NCBI RefSeq assembly: GCF_029222925.1 | Contig: NZ_JARHUI010000003.1 | Coordinates: 541,721 to 605,720 of the forward strand | Source of the DNA: Algoriphagus sp. CAU 1675 | GTDB taxonomy: Bacteria; Bacteroidota; Bacteroidia; Cytophagales; Cyclobacteriaceae | Length of the DNA stretch: 64,000 nt | Direction: 5' to 3' | Made by a program: the position numbers and the translations under genes | Notes under the pieces: model-generated | Databases searched by the model: none | Told to the model about the DNA's origin: nothing | What the model saw: the letters and a program-made list of their open reading frames with translations, nothing else | Part shown: in pieces, positions 55,502-64,000 of the stretch | Layout of the letters: each line of letters begins with the position of its first letter | Numbering within the stretch: the first letter of the stretch is position 1

Positions 55502-57952
55502 CTATTCACTTTTCAATGAGTTCACTGGATTGGCTGTTGCAGCTTTAATTGACTGGTAACTCGTAGTCAGCAAAGCAATTACAACAGCAAACAACCCCGC
55601 CCCTAAAAACACCTGCCAGCCTAATTCCTGTTTAAATTGATAGTCCTTTAACCATTGATTCATAATCCACCATGCGATTGGAGAAGCAATCAAAAAGGCA
55701 ATCACTACCAGCTTGGTAAATTCCTTGGAAAGCAACACGATAATGCTTCCAATAGTCGATCCCAATACTTTTCTAATTCCGATTTCTTTGGTTCTCTGTT
55801 CAGCTGTAAATGCTGTCAAGGCAAACAAACCCAGGCAGGCAATAAGAATAGCAAAACCGGCAAAAATCCCAAAAACCTTTCCTAAACGAACTTCGGATGC
55901 ATACATTTTTCCAAATCGGTCATCCAAAAAGGAGTAAGTAAAAGGCTGACCCGGGGCCAATTCCTTCCACTTAGCACCAATTAACTCAACAACATCATTT
56001 GTATTGGCGGAATTGAAGCGGAAGGAAGCTATCCCCCTTGGGCGATTACTCAAGAAAATCATGACAGGACCAATGTTCTCCTTCAAGGATTCGAAATGAA
56101 AATTCTCCACCACCCCGACCACTGTTTTTCCCTGCAAATTGTCCAAGTTCAATTCGTCAAAATCTGCCAAAGCGTAAATTCTTTTTCCAACAGGGTCCCC
56201 ATCAAAATTGAAGTTACGGGCAGCGGTTTCGTTCAGAATCACTGCATTGGAATCAGAAGGAAAGTCCAAGGAGAAATTCCTTCCTTCCACAATATTCATC
56301 CCCATAGTTTCTATGTAATCAAAATCAACTGCCCAGTTTTGAAGACTCACTAGATTTTCGGTTTGCTTTGGGTCTTTTCCTTCCGACCACCATGGAGAAT
56401 CACTCCTCCAAGTACCCGAAACTGGCAAATACCCTGTAATTGTCCCTGCATCAATCATACTGTTGGCCAAAATTTCTCTTTTGAATGTTTCAACTTGGTC
56501 CCCCAATGCATAGACATCATCCACAGTGATGATTTGTTCCTTATTGAAACCTATTTTTTTGTTTTGGATATAATTCAGCTGGTTGAAAACCGCAATGGTG
56601 GCAATGATCAGAATAATGGAAATAGAAAACTGAAACACCACCAATGAGCTGCGAATAATCCCACTTTTCAAACCTAAGGACATATTTCCCTTCAAAATGC
56701 TGATCGGCTTAAAACCGGAAAGGAAGAAAGCAGGATACGTACCCGCTAAAAAGCCAACAGCTATGGCCCCAAATATCAAAACTCCATAAAACCCACCGGC
56801 AGCAAATGGAATTTGAAGAGATCGGCCCGATAATTCATTAAAAACAGGAAGTAAAACCCCTACCAAAGGAATTGCAATCAGGAAGGACACTCCACTCAAA
56901 AGAATGGATTCCATTAAAAACTGACGGATCAAATGGGATCTGTAGGAACCCATTACTTTTCGAATCCCTACCTCCTTAGCCCTATTGGAGGATCTTGCAG
57001 TGGAAAGGTTCATGAAGTTGATACAGGCTATGATCAAAATAAACAGTGCAATGGATATAAAAAGGTATCCATAGGTTAAGTTGAAATTAGGTTCAAACTC
57101 ACCTAGAAAATCACTTTTAAGGTGGATATCATTCAAGGCCTGGAGATTGAACTCAACCTTGTCCCCATTGCCATTCATGGCCTCAATGGTTGCACCCTCT
57201 CCAAACAAATGACTAAGTTCGGGTTCAAAATACTTTTTGATCAGAGAAGGAAATTTTGCATCCATTGCCTCAGGGCTAGCACCTTCTCTCAGCTTGACAT
57301 ACGTTTGAAAATTATTACTTAACCAAGTGTTGCTTTGAGCCTCCTCCAATCCTTCTGCTGCCAACAAAAAACCAAAATGAAAATGGGTATTCTCTGGAAA
57401 ATCCTGATACACTGCCGTAATTCGAAAATCTAATCGATTGTCGAAATTGAGGAATTTTCCTACTGCACTTTCTCCCGGAAAATACTTTTCTGCAATACGC
57501 TGACTGATCGCCATAGTATTGGGCTCGGCAAGCGGGTTTTCCTGGTCCCCTTCTAAAATGGGCTGTTCAAAAACCTTAAAAAAATCCTTTCCTGCCCATA
57601 CCGCATCATTTTCCTTGATGCTCTCATCCTCCTTCTTTACCAGATAAGAGCCCTGCTGTCTGAAATGGACTGCAGCTTCTACTTCTGGAAACTCCTCCGG
57701 CAAGGTCTCCGCCATAGGAGCGGGTGCATATACCATATCCCAATTATGCCCCCCAAAAATGATGTCACCATGGATCCTATAAATCCGGTCTGAATCTTTG
57801 AAGTGCTTGTCATAACTGAGTTCATTGATAACAAAAAGAGTAATGATCATACAAACTGCCACCCCTACGGACAATCCCAGTATATTGATGAAGGTGTAAA
57901 ACTTATGCTTCATCAGGTTTCTAAATGCTATTTTGATGTAATTTTTAAACAT
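55502..57952 (-). CDS. FtsX/MacB-like ABC permease, paralogue 5
   Basis: Protein of 816 residues: FKNYIKIAFRNLMKHKFYTFINILG anchor, two periplasmic domains, helix blocks near 290-430 and from 690, KEVGIRKVMGSY and KEIGIRKVLGST loops, end ATANPVNSLKSE. It is the closest paralogue of number 6 by its C-terminus. It begins 125 nt after permease 6 on the same strand; no promoter-like element of the cluster type lies in that gap, so it is probably the last gene of the HlyD unit. Confidence 0.92.
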   Translation of the reverse strand: MFKNYIKIAFRNLMKHKFYTFINILGLSVGVAVCMIITLFVINELSYDKHFKDSDRIYRIHGDIIFGGHNWDMVYAPAPMAETLPEEFPEVEAAVHFRQQGSYLVKKEDESIKENDAVWAGKDFFKVFEQPILEGDQENPLAEPNTMAISQRIAEKYFPGESAVGKFLNFDNRLDFRITAVYQDFPENTHFHFGFLLAAEGLEEAQSNTWLSNNFQTYVKLREGASPEAMDAKFPSLIKKYFEPELSHLFGEGATIEAMNGNGDKVEFNLQALNDIHLKSDFLGEFEPNFNLTYGYLFISIALFILIIACINFMNLSTARSSNRAKEVGIRKVMGSYRSHLIRQFLMESILLSGVSFLIAIPLVGVLLPVFNELSGRSLQIPFAAGGFYGVLIFGAIAVGFLAGTYPAFFLSGFKPISILKGNMSLGLKSGIIRSSLVVFQFSISIILIIATIAVFNQLNYIQNKKIGFNKEQIITVDDVYALGDQVETFKREILANSMIDAGTITGYLPVSGTWRSDSPWWSEGKDPKQTENLVSLQNWAVDFDYIETMGMNIVEGRNFSLDFPSDSNAVILNETAARNFNFDGDPVGKRIYALADFDELNLDNLQGKTVVGVVENFHFESLKENIGPVMIFLSNRPRGIASFRFNSANTNDVVELIGAKWKELAPGQPFTYSFLDDRFGKMYASEVRLGKVFGIFAGFAILIACLGLFALTAFTAEQRTKEIGIRKVLGSTIGSIIVLLSKEFTKLVVIAFLIASPIAWWIMNQWLKDYQFKQELGWQVFLGAGLFAVVIALLTTSYQSIKAATANPVNSLKSE

Positions 57953-58077
57953 GGCTCAGTTTATTTGAGATAGGTATCTTTTGAATCCAGAGCAGGTATC
58001 AAACTCCTGTCTAAGGCTTCTTTTTAGTTTTTATCGTTTTAGGAGAAATTCTCCCAATTCATGCTTTACTACTCTTC

Positions 58078-60438
58078 TTATTCACTGCGAAGAGAAGTCA
58101 CCGGGTTAGCAGTGGCAGCTTTGAAAGCCTGATACCCCACTGTCAAAAGTGAGATCAGTACCAATACCAATCCAGCACCGGCAAAAATCCACCAGTTCAA
58201 ATCCGTCCTAAACGCATAGCTTTCCAACCAGATATTGGAAAAATACCAAGCAATAGGAGATGCAATGACAATTGAAATTAGAATCAAGCCCACAAAATCT
58301 CTGGACACCAAAGACAAAATCCCAAAGGTTGATGCTCCCATTACTTTGCGTACACCGATTTCCTTTTTCCTCTTCTCTGCTGTAAATGCAGCCAATCCAA
58401 ACAATCCCAAGCAGGAAAGGAAAATGGCAGAAGCACCGAAATAGTTGGCAAGTTTGAGTGTTCTCTGTTCGGATGCATAGAGGCTCTGATAATCCTCATC
58501 CATGAATTTGTAATTCAAGGTTTGACCGGAGATACCTTCATAGACTTGACTAATTCCGGCAATGGTTTGAGCTTGATTTTCGGATTCTATCCGAATCAGG
58601 ATTTTTTGGGCAAAATCCGAGTCGTATTTCAGAAAAGCCGGCTTGACTGTTTCTTTCAAGGACTCAAAATGAAAATCCTTGATCACTCCAATTACCTCCA
58701 TATCATTACCCCAAAGGTTAACGATCTGACCTACAGGATCCAGAAAACCAATGGTTTTTACAGCGGCTTCATTGAGGATGATTTTGCTTTGTTCCTCTCC
58801 GAAATCAGGTGAAAAGGACCTTCCTTGAAGAATCTGAAATCCCATAGTCTCAATGAGTCCCATATTGACTGTAATATTCTCAAATTTTATTTGATCTTCA
58901 GGATCTTTTCCATCCCAACTTAAACCAATGGTAGAACTTGACAAACCCACCAATGGATGAGAAAGACTTGAGGCATTGGAAACACCGGGAACAGTTTTTA
59001 CCTGCTCCAATAAGGCCTCCAATTTTTGCGGATCTACTGAGGAGGAATTGAGTTCCAACAAATGAGCTTGATCATATCCCAAGTTTTGGCTTTGTACAAA
59101 AGACATCTGCTTCCCTAAAACAGCGATTCCAATGATCAATAGCAAGGAAATTCCAAATTGAAAAACAACCAGTCCTTTTCTGGCCAGGAGCTCTCCGAAA
59201 CTCCCTTTCACATTGGATTTCATAACTTCCACTGGCTTAAACCTGGATAAATAAACGGCTGGATAAATCCCTGCCATCAATCCGGTTACCACCCAAATTC
59301 CAAATAAAATCAGGGTCACATCGAGTTGAAATGCAAGCTCCAAAGATTTGGAAGTAAGTTGATTGAAAAGTGGCTGCAGAAGAAAAGTCGCTAACAATGC
59401 CAAAAGCAATGCGAATAAAGATAACATCAGGGACTCTGTGATAAATTGGGTAAAAAGTCCACCCCTGCTGGCACCCATTGACTTCTTTACCCCAATTTCT
59501 TTTAAGCGGCTCATGGATCTGGCAGTAGTCAGATTCATGAAATTGATACAGGCGATGAGAAGGATAAATACCGCAATCCCTGAAAATATCCTCACATAGG
59601 AAATCCTTCCACCTGCTATCTTTCCCTCTTCATAGCTTCCATAGAGGTAGGTATCTCCAAATGGCTGGACAAAAGCCGAAACATTGGATTGAGCATTCTT
59701 GGACTTTATAAAGCCGTGGATTTGCTCATTAAACTGCTCCACATCACTTCCTTTCCTGAGCAAAAGGTGTATTGAGGAGTTAAAATTATCCCAATGTGCA
59801 CCATCCCCCAGCATTTTTAGAAAGTAAGGGAAAGCCAGTAGGTATTCGGGTTTTCGGATGTCCAAATCACCATAATCCCGATAAACACCCGTCACCTCCA
59901 CTTCATTTTGAAAATCAAACACCTGCCAGTGAAGTGACTTACCCAACGCCTGGGCCGGACTTCCAAACAACTTGGAGGCAAGTGATTCAGACAATACCAC
60001 TGAATTAATTCCGGTAAGTGCATTTTCCTTGCTACCGGCTAAAAAATCTATATCAAAAATCCCAAAATAGTCCTGATCAACGAAGTAGCCTTCAGCCTCC
60101 ATACTGTTCTCACCGCTTTCAAACATCACTCCATCGATGTAAGGAGAAAGTCCAGTAGCCAATTCAACCTGCGGAAACTCTTCCTTTAAGGCCTCTGCCA
60201 TTGGGGCTGGTGTATAATCAATAGTAATCAGACCATTGGCATTGTTATGATTGGTAAGCACAGAATAGATCCTGTCGATCTTGTTGTGGTATCGATTGAT
60301 ACTGAGTTCATCTTTGACCCAAAACATGATCAAAACAACCGTTGTAAGACCTGTAGTCAGACCAAAAAGATTAATAAGGAAAATGTGCTTGTGCTTCAAA
60401 AAGCCCCTAAAGGCCAAAAGAATCTGATGGCGTAACAT
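58078..60438 (-). CDS. FtsX/MacB-like ABC permease, paralogue 6
   Basis: Protein of 786 residues, the shortest of the six. N-terminal anchor LRHQILLAFRGFLKHKHIFLINLFG, two periplasmic domains, loops KEIGVKKSMGAS and KEIGVRKVMGAS, and end ATANPVTSLRSE. It follows the ATPase gene after 252 nt in which I see no cluster-type promoter, no strong terminator and no gene, so it probably continues the HlyD-ATPase transcript. Confidence 0.92.
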   Translation of the reverse strand: MLRHQILLAFRGFLKHKHIFLINLFGLTTGLTTVVLIMFWVKDELSINRYHNKIDRIYSVLTNHNNANGLITIDYTPAPMAEALKEEFPQVELATGLSPYIDGVMFESGENSMEAEGYFVDQDYFGIFDIDFLAGSKENALTGINSVVLSESLASKLFGSPAQALGKSLHWQVFDFQNEVEVTGVYRDYGDLDIRKPEYLLAFPYFLKMLGDGAHWDNFNSSIHLLLRKGSDVEQFNEQIHGFIKSKNAQSNVSAFVQPFGDTYLYGSYEEGKIAGGRISYVRIFSGIAVFILLIACINFMNLTTARSMSRLKEIGVKKSMGASRGGLFTQFITESLMLSLFALLLALLATFLLQPLFNQLTSKSLELAFQLDVTLILFGIWVVTGLMAGIYPAVYLSRFKPVEVMKSNVKGSFGELLARKGLVVFQFGISLLLIIGIAVLGKQMSFVQSQNLGYDQAHLLELNSSSVDPQKLEALLEQVKTVPGVSNASSLSHPLVGLSSSTIGLSWDGKDPEDQIKFENITVNMGLIETMGFQILQGRSFSPDFGEEQSKIILNEAAVKTIGFLDPVGQIVNLWGNDMEVIGVIKDFHFESLKETVKPAFLKYDSDFAQKILIRIESENQAQTIAGISQVYEGISGQTLNYKFMDEDYQSLYASEQRTLKLANYFGASAIFLSCLGLFGLAAFTAEKRKKEIGVRKVMGASTFGILSLVSRDFVGLILISIVIASPIAWYFSNIWLESYAFRTDLNWWIFAGAGLVLVLISLLTVGYQAFKAATANPVTSLRSE

Positions 60439-60690
60439 AACTTGAATTTTTGGATTTTTTCCTTGGGATGTACTTTTAGAAAACGGGAAAAGCCCTAGTA
60501 ATTGGAATCTGATTTACCGTTAATTTTCAAATCCCATAGGCATAGTCTGACAAGGCATAAGGAAATCCAAGTCTCCCTGATGCCCACCATTCGGTACTGG
60601 GGAAGTCTCCACAAATCAGAAACCTTACTCCTTAAACCCAGCAAAACAGGAGTGAACTATCCCTTCTCGCTAAAAATCTAAGGGGTTGAA

Positions 60691-61389
60691 TTATACGTGA
60701 AACTGCTCGCGAATATTCTCGGTAACTACCTTACCATCGAAGAGATTGATCACTCTATGCGCATAATTGGCATCATAGGGTGAGTGAGTTACCATCACAA
60801 TGGTAGTCCCTTCATTATTCAGCTCTTCCAATAGCCTCATCACTTCTTCCCCGTTTTTGGAGTCCAAATTACCAGTAGGTTCATCCGCCAGAATTACAGA
60901 AGGCTTGGCAACAATAGCCCGGGCAATAGCCACACGCTGCTGCTGACCTCCGGAAAGTTGCTGAGGAAAGTGATTTCTCCTGTGCATGATATTCATGCGT
61001 GTCAAAACTTCCTCTACCCTTTTTTTTCGTTCATCGGCAGGAATCTTCAAATACAGAAGGGGCAACTCCACATTTTCAAATACTGTAAGTTCATCGATCA
61101 AATTGAAGCTTTGAAAAACAAAGCCAATATTTCCTTTTCTGAGGGAAGAGCGCTGTCTTTCAGAAAATTTAGAGACTTCCTGGTCCAAGAAATAATAAGC
61201 TCCTTCATCGGGGTTGTCCAAAAGTCCTATAATGTTTAGCAAGGTGGATTTTCCACAGCCGGATGGACCCATAATAGCTACAAACTCACCTTTTTTAACT
61301 TCAATTTGGATTCCGTCCAAGGCGGTTGTTTCAACTTCCTCCGTCGTGTACAGTTTCCGGAGATTGACAGTCTTGATTACATTAGTCAT
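60691..61389 (-). CDS. LolD/MacB-type ABC ATPase
   Basis: Protein of 232 residues with canonical motifs: Walker [10 protein letters not shown] (41-49), Q-loop FVFQ, signature [14 protein letters not shown], Walker [10 protein letters not shown]-loop GNLDS and switch His (MVTHS). Unlike the ATPase at 40213 it has no deviations, so it may be the main motor for several of the permeases. It follows the HlyD-type adaptor gene after 18 nt. Confidence 0.94.
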   Translation of the reverse strand: MTNVIKTVNLRKLYTTEEVETTALDGIQIEVKKGEFVAIMGPSGCGKSTLLNIIGLLDNPDEGAYYFLDQEVSKFSERQRSSLRKGNIGFVFQSFNLIDELTVFENVELPLLYLKIPADERKKRVEEVLTRMNIMHRRNHFPQQLSGGQQQRVAIARAIVAKPSVILADEPTGNLDSKNGEEVMRLLEELNNEGTTIVMVTHSPYDANYAHRVINLFDGKVVTENIREQFHV

Positions 61390-61407
61390 GTTTGAGTAGT
61401 TAATGGT

Positions 61408-62658
61408 TTATCTCAGTTCTAATACTTCATTGTTTCCAAAATTCTCATAGCCGGAGACGATGACTTTCTCTCCTTCCACCAATCCTTCCAATACCTCATA
61501 GTATTCCGGATTTTTCCTTCCCAGACGGATGGTTCTTTTTTCTGCATTTCCGGTTGTTGGATTGATCACAAATACCCAATTGCCACCGGTATCCTTGAAA
61601 AATCCTCCAGTTGGCAAAAGCAAACTCTGCTCACTATCTCCCAATTCCAAGCGAATCCTCACACTTTGTCCTCTACGGATTCCCTGAGGACTTTCCCCCG
61701 TAAAAGCCATATCCACCTCAAATCGTCCATTAGTGATCGTTGGATACAGTTTTATGATTTCAAGTTCATGTTCCTGGCCACTTAGTGTAAACTTCCCTCT
61801 TAAACCTTTTCCTATACGAGGCAGATACAATTCATCAATTGGTACTCTCACCTTAAATTCATCCAGAATATCTATTTGTCCATATCTCTGCCCTGAGTTG
61901 ATGGCCTGTCCTATTTCAATTTGTTCCATAGCCAGCTGTCCAGCAATTGGAGCAGTGATGACAAGGTTATTTAAAATTCTCCCTACTCCGTTTAGAGAAG
62001 CTTGCATGCGGTTCTCGGACTGACGAAGTTGATTCAATTGGATAGATCGGGCTATCGAATCATTTTTATAAGAAGTATAGGTGAGTTTCCTGCGCTTCAG
62101 GTTGTATTCATATTGCTCTTTGACTTCCTCAAACTCACGATCAGAAACCAGTTTCTTTTCATGAAGCTCCTTGAAACGTTGGTATTGGGGCTCTAGCAAA
62201 CTGATTTGATAATCTATTTCTGCCAATTGGCCCTGCTGGTTCAAATCATTTTGATCCAAGAGCAGACGGGTCTGCCGAAGATTATTGATTTGCTCATAAA
62301 GCATAGTTTCCCTTTGCATCACATCCAATTGAAGATTGGAATTAGTCAGAGCCAAAATCGTATCTCCCCTTTCAACCAAAGCACCTGACTCCCGAACTAC
62401 ATTTGCCACCATTCCCCCCTCTATCGCATCCAGATAAAAAGTCTGTGCCGGTTCAATTTGACCAGAAACCAAAATGTAATCTGTAAACTCCCCAGTTTTA
62501 ACCGAGGCAATACTCAACCTGTCCTCTTCCACGTTCATCGTAGAGCGATGATCTGCAAAGCCCAATTGGTAAACAACTCCGGCAAGCAAAACGACTCCGC
62601 CAAATCCCCACGCAATCCGTTTCAGGGTCCAAGTCTTCTTTTCAATTTTTCTATCCAT
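61408..62658 (-). CDS. HlyD/MacA-type periplasmic adaptor
   Basis: Protein of 416 residues. Cytoplasmic N-terminus, one membrane anchor (about 15-33), a lipoyl-like domain (from IASVKTGEFTDYILVSG), a long coiled-coil hairpin (about 105-225), the second half of the lipoyl domain (LVITAPIAGQL) and beta-barrel plus membrane-proximal domains. Such adaptors join an ABC transporter to a TolC duct. It is first in the adaptor-ATPase-permease-permease unit and has a sigma-54-like promoter and palindrome just upstream; the only TolC-type gene seen is 22 kb away at the other end. Confidence 0.92.
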   Translation of the reverse strand: MDRKIEKKTWTLKRIAWGFGGVVLLAGVVYQLGFADHRSTMNVEEDRLSIASVKTGEFTDYILVSGQIEPAQTFYLDAIEGGMVANVVRESGALVERGDTILALTNSNLQLDVMQRETMLYEQINNLRQTRLLLDQNDLNQQGQLAEIDYQISLLEPQYQRFKELHEKKLVSDREFEEVKEQYEYNLKRRKLTYTSYKNDSIARSIQLNQLRQSENRMQASLNGVGRILNNLVITAPIAGQLAMEQIEIGQAINSGQRYGQIDILDEFKVRVPIDELYLPRIGKGLRGKFTLSGQEHELEIIKLYPTITNGRFEVDMAFTGESPQGIRRGQSVRIRLELGDSEQSLLLPTGGFFKDTGGNWVFVINPTTGNAEKRTIRLGRKNPEYYEVLEGLVEGEKVIVSGYENFGNNEVLELR

Positions 62659-62696
62659 ATTACTAATGCCATCATTCTTTGGCTATTCCTTTTATG

Positions 62697-62711
62697 CCAA
62701 ATGATGTGCCA
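62697..62711 (-). promoter_or_regulatory. Sigma-54-like promoter of the HlyD unit
   Basis: On the minus strand TGGCAC-N5-TTGG, matching the sigma-54 consensus TGGCAC-N5-TTGC at all fixed bases except the last. Predicted start near 62686, 28 nt before the ATG. Palindrome copy 4 lies exactly 70 nt upstream. Confidence 0.65.
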
Positions 62712-62780
62712 TGAAGAAAAAGGCTTTTTGAGGGCTTTTTGCAGGTTTTACAAAAAATGGCACCTACAAGTCTCGAACAA

Positions 62781-62802
62781 TTTCGTCCGCCAGCGAACAA
62801 AG
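62781..62802. promoter_or_regulatory. Palindromic activator-type element, copy 4
   Basis: Arms TTTCGTCCGC and GCGAACAAAG around CA, preceded by CTCGAACA. About 26 of 31 positions are identical to the copy at 43444-43474 including the left flank. It lies between the divergent HlyD-type and NtrC-type genes. The rest of this 329-nt gap holds only a single half-site (ACGTCCG near 62869) and no other gene. Confidence 0.65.
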
Positions 62803-62987
62803 ATGAATCAAACTGAATTTTTTATTCTTAACTTTTGATGACGGGGAATGTAAAAAAAACCGGTCAAAAACGTCCGAAAATGACCCTTTTTTGAAATTTA
62901 CGCCTCATAAAATATTTCGGCAGGCTTTTGGAACAAAGGATTGCATCTGAAAAAAGGACAATTAATTCATGATTTAAACCATTTATA

Positions 62988-64000
62988 ATGAACGAGCAAA
63001 GAATTGGTAAAATCCTGATCATAGATGACAATGAAGATCTTCTAAAAGCAGCGAAAATTTTTTTGAAAAGGCATTTTGCACAAGTAGATACAGAGACCAA
63101 TCCGGACCTGATTCCTATCCTTATTCATAATGAACAATATGATGTCATCTTGTTAGATATGAATTTCACTAAAGATGTGAGTTCGGGACAGGAAGGCTTT
63201 TATTGGTTGGACCGAATTCTGGAACTTGACCCCTCTGCAGTGGTAGTATTGATCACAGCCTATGGGGATGTCAACCTAGCCGTAAAAGCGATAAAAGAAG
63301 GAGCAACAGACTTTGTCCTAAAACCCTGGGAAAACGAACGCCTACTGGCCACACTCAATGCTGCCCTTCAGTTGCGACAGAAAAAATTGGAAATAAACCT
63401 CCTAAAAGACCAACAACAAACCCTCCAACAGGATATTGACAATAAATTCAGGGACATTATCGGTCAAAGCCCTTCAATGCAAAAGGTTTTTGAAACCATT
63501 GAGCGAGTTGCAAATACAGATGCAAATGTCTTGATTTTAGGAGAAAATGGAACCGGAAAGGAACTGATAGCAAGAGCCATTCATAGGCACTCCAGAAGAA
63601 ACAGGGAAACTTTTGTGGGTGTGGACCTCGGATCTATTACCCAAACCCTGTTTGAGTCTGAATTATTTGGACATAAAAAAGGCGCATTTACAGATGCTAA
63701 AGAAGACAGGGCAGGAAGATTTGAGCAGGCGCACAAAGGAACCCTGTTTTTGGATGAAATCGGAAACCTTCCCTTGCCTTTACAGGCCAAGTTATTGGCA
63801 GCTCTTCAAAACCGTCAAGTGACACGGGTTGGTGCCAACCGAGCAGTTGATGTCAATATCAGGTTGATCTCTGCTACAAATATGCCCATTTACGATATGG
63901 TCTATGACAACAGCTTCCGTCAAGATCTTTTGTACCGTATCAATACCATTGAAATCCTGCTCCCTCCACTCCGAGAGCGGGTGGATGACATTCCTTTGCT
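62988..64000 (+). CDS. NtrC-type sigma-54-dependent response regulator, partial
   Basis: The first 337 residues; the gene runs past the right edge. Receiver domain (1-115) with acidic pocket IIDDNED, phosphorylation site Asp57 (LLLDMN), Thr90 and Lys112; then a AAA+ activator domain with Walker A GENGTGKE (185-192), the sigma-54 contact loop GAFTDA (232-237; GAFTGA in most activators) and Walker B GTLFLDE (251-257). A Fis-type DNA-binding domain is expected beyond the window. Divergent from the HlyD-type gene, it is the obvious candidate to bind the four palindromes. A partner histidine kinase may follow outside the window. Confidence 0.93.
   Translation, partial: MNEQRIGKILIIDDNEDLLKAAKIFLKRHFAQVDTETNPDLIPILIHNEQYDVILLDMNFTKDVSSGQEGFYWLDRILELDPSAVVVLITAYGDVNLAVKAIKEGATDFVLKPWENERLLATLNAALQLRQKKLEINLLKDQQQTLQQDIDNKFRDIIGQSPSMQKVFETIERVANTDANVLILGENGTGKELIARAIHRHSRRNRETFVGVDLGSITQTLFESELFGHKKGAFTDAKEDRAGRFEQAHKGTLFLDEIGNLPLPLQAKLLAALQNRQVTRVGANRAVDVNIRLISATNMPIYDMVYDNSFRQDLLYRINTIEILLPPLRERVDDIPL

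Noticed and set aside
60439-60690. A fifth palindrome or promoter before permease 6
   Set aside because: I found no GTCCG-type half-site pair and no TGGCA motif at the right spacing in this gap, so permeases 6 and 5 are assigned to the HlyD transcript.
62758-62772. Plus-strand TGGCAC as a sigma-54 promoter for the NtrC-type gene
   Set aside because: The sequence 5 nt downstream is AGTC, without the required -12 G at the right place, and it is more than 200 nt from the start codon at 62988.

Overview
The window looks like part of a chromosome of a Bacteroidota bacterium of the Cytophagia, most like Algoriphagus or another Cyclobacteriaceae. This genus-level guess is an inference. The evidence is a GC content near 40 percent, type IX secretion (T9SS) C-terminal domains on three secreted proteins, Bacteroidetes-type TTTR/TANNTTTG promoters, many large FtsX/MacB-like permeases of about 800 residues, and ordinary housekeeping genes (dnaG, ribBA, surE, pfkA, fba, mscL, mrp, nfu) in single copy. 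There is no prophage, insertion sequence, CRISPR array or rRNA. The first and last genes are cut by the window edges.

Layout. 1-8 kb: a truncated alpha/beta hydrolase without a serine nucleophile, an Nramp-like transporter without the usual metal motifs, an ECF sigma module (sigma factor, small membrane protein, Spy-like periplasmic protein), mscL, oligopeptidase B, and an overlapping mgsA-pfkA pair. 8-19 kb: an alpha-glucan utilisation locus around a LacI-type regulator, with two GH13 amylases, class II aldolase, GH31 alpha-glucosidase and a sugar MFS transporter; candidate operators lie upstream of both arms. 19-38 kb: mixed housekeeping and envelope genes (cytosolic PBP-like protein, TPR histidine kinase, surE, ribBA, dnaG, mrp-nfu, an M43 protease, PASTA and T9SS proteins, rhodanese, M50 protease, YihX-like HAD, tRNA with CAT anticodon, CDF zinc exporter, Fe-S type uracil-DNA glycosylase, DUF4136 lipoprotein).

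38.9-64 kb: the most interesting part, a 25-kb export cluster. It has six paralogous FtsX-type permeases of about 800 residues, two LolD/MacB-type ATPases, a HlyD-type adaptor at one end, a TolC-type channel at the other, a DUF2807 protein and a bestrophin. At the right edge, divergent from the adaptor, is an NtrC-type sigma-54 response regulator. A DUF1080/Gfo-Idh-MocA pair for 3-keto sugars is interleaved.

Reading the intergenic DNA, I find four copies of an imperfect 22-nt palindrome. Each copy is 66-70 nt upstream of a sigma-54-like TGGCAY-N5-NNGR element, which in turn lies about 25-60 nt upstream of a start codon. Together the four copies account for nearly every transcription unit of the export cluster: adaptor-ATPase-permease-permease; DUF2807-permease; permease-permease; permease-ATPase-TolC. 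The most economical reading is a single dispersed regulon driven by the adjacent NtrC-type regulator, which makes the whole array one envelope-export response system.
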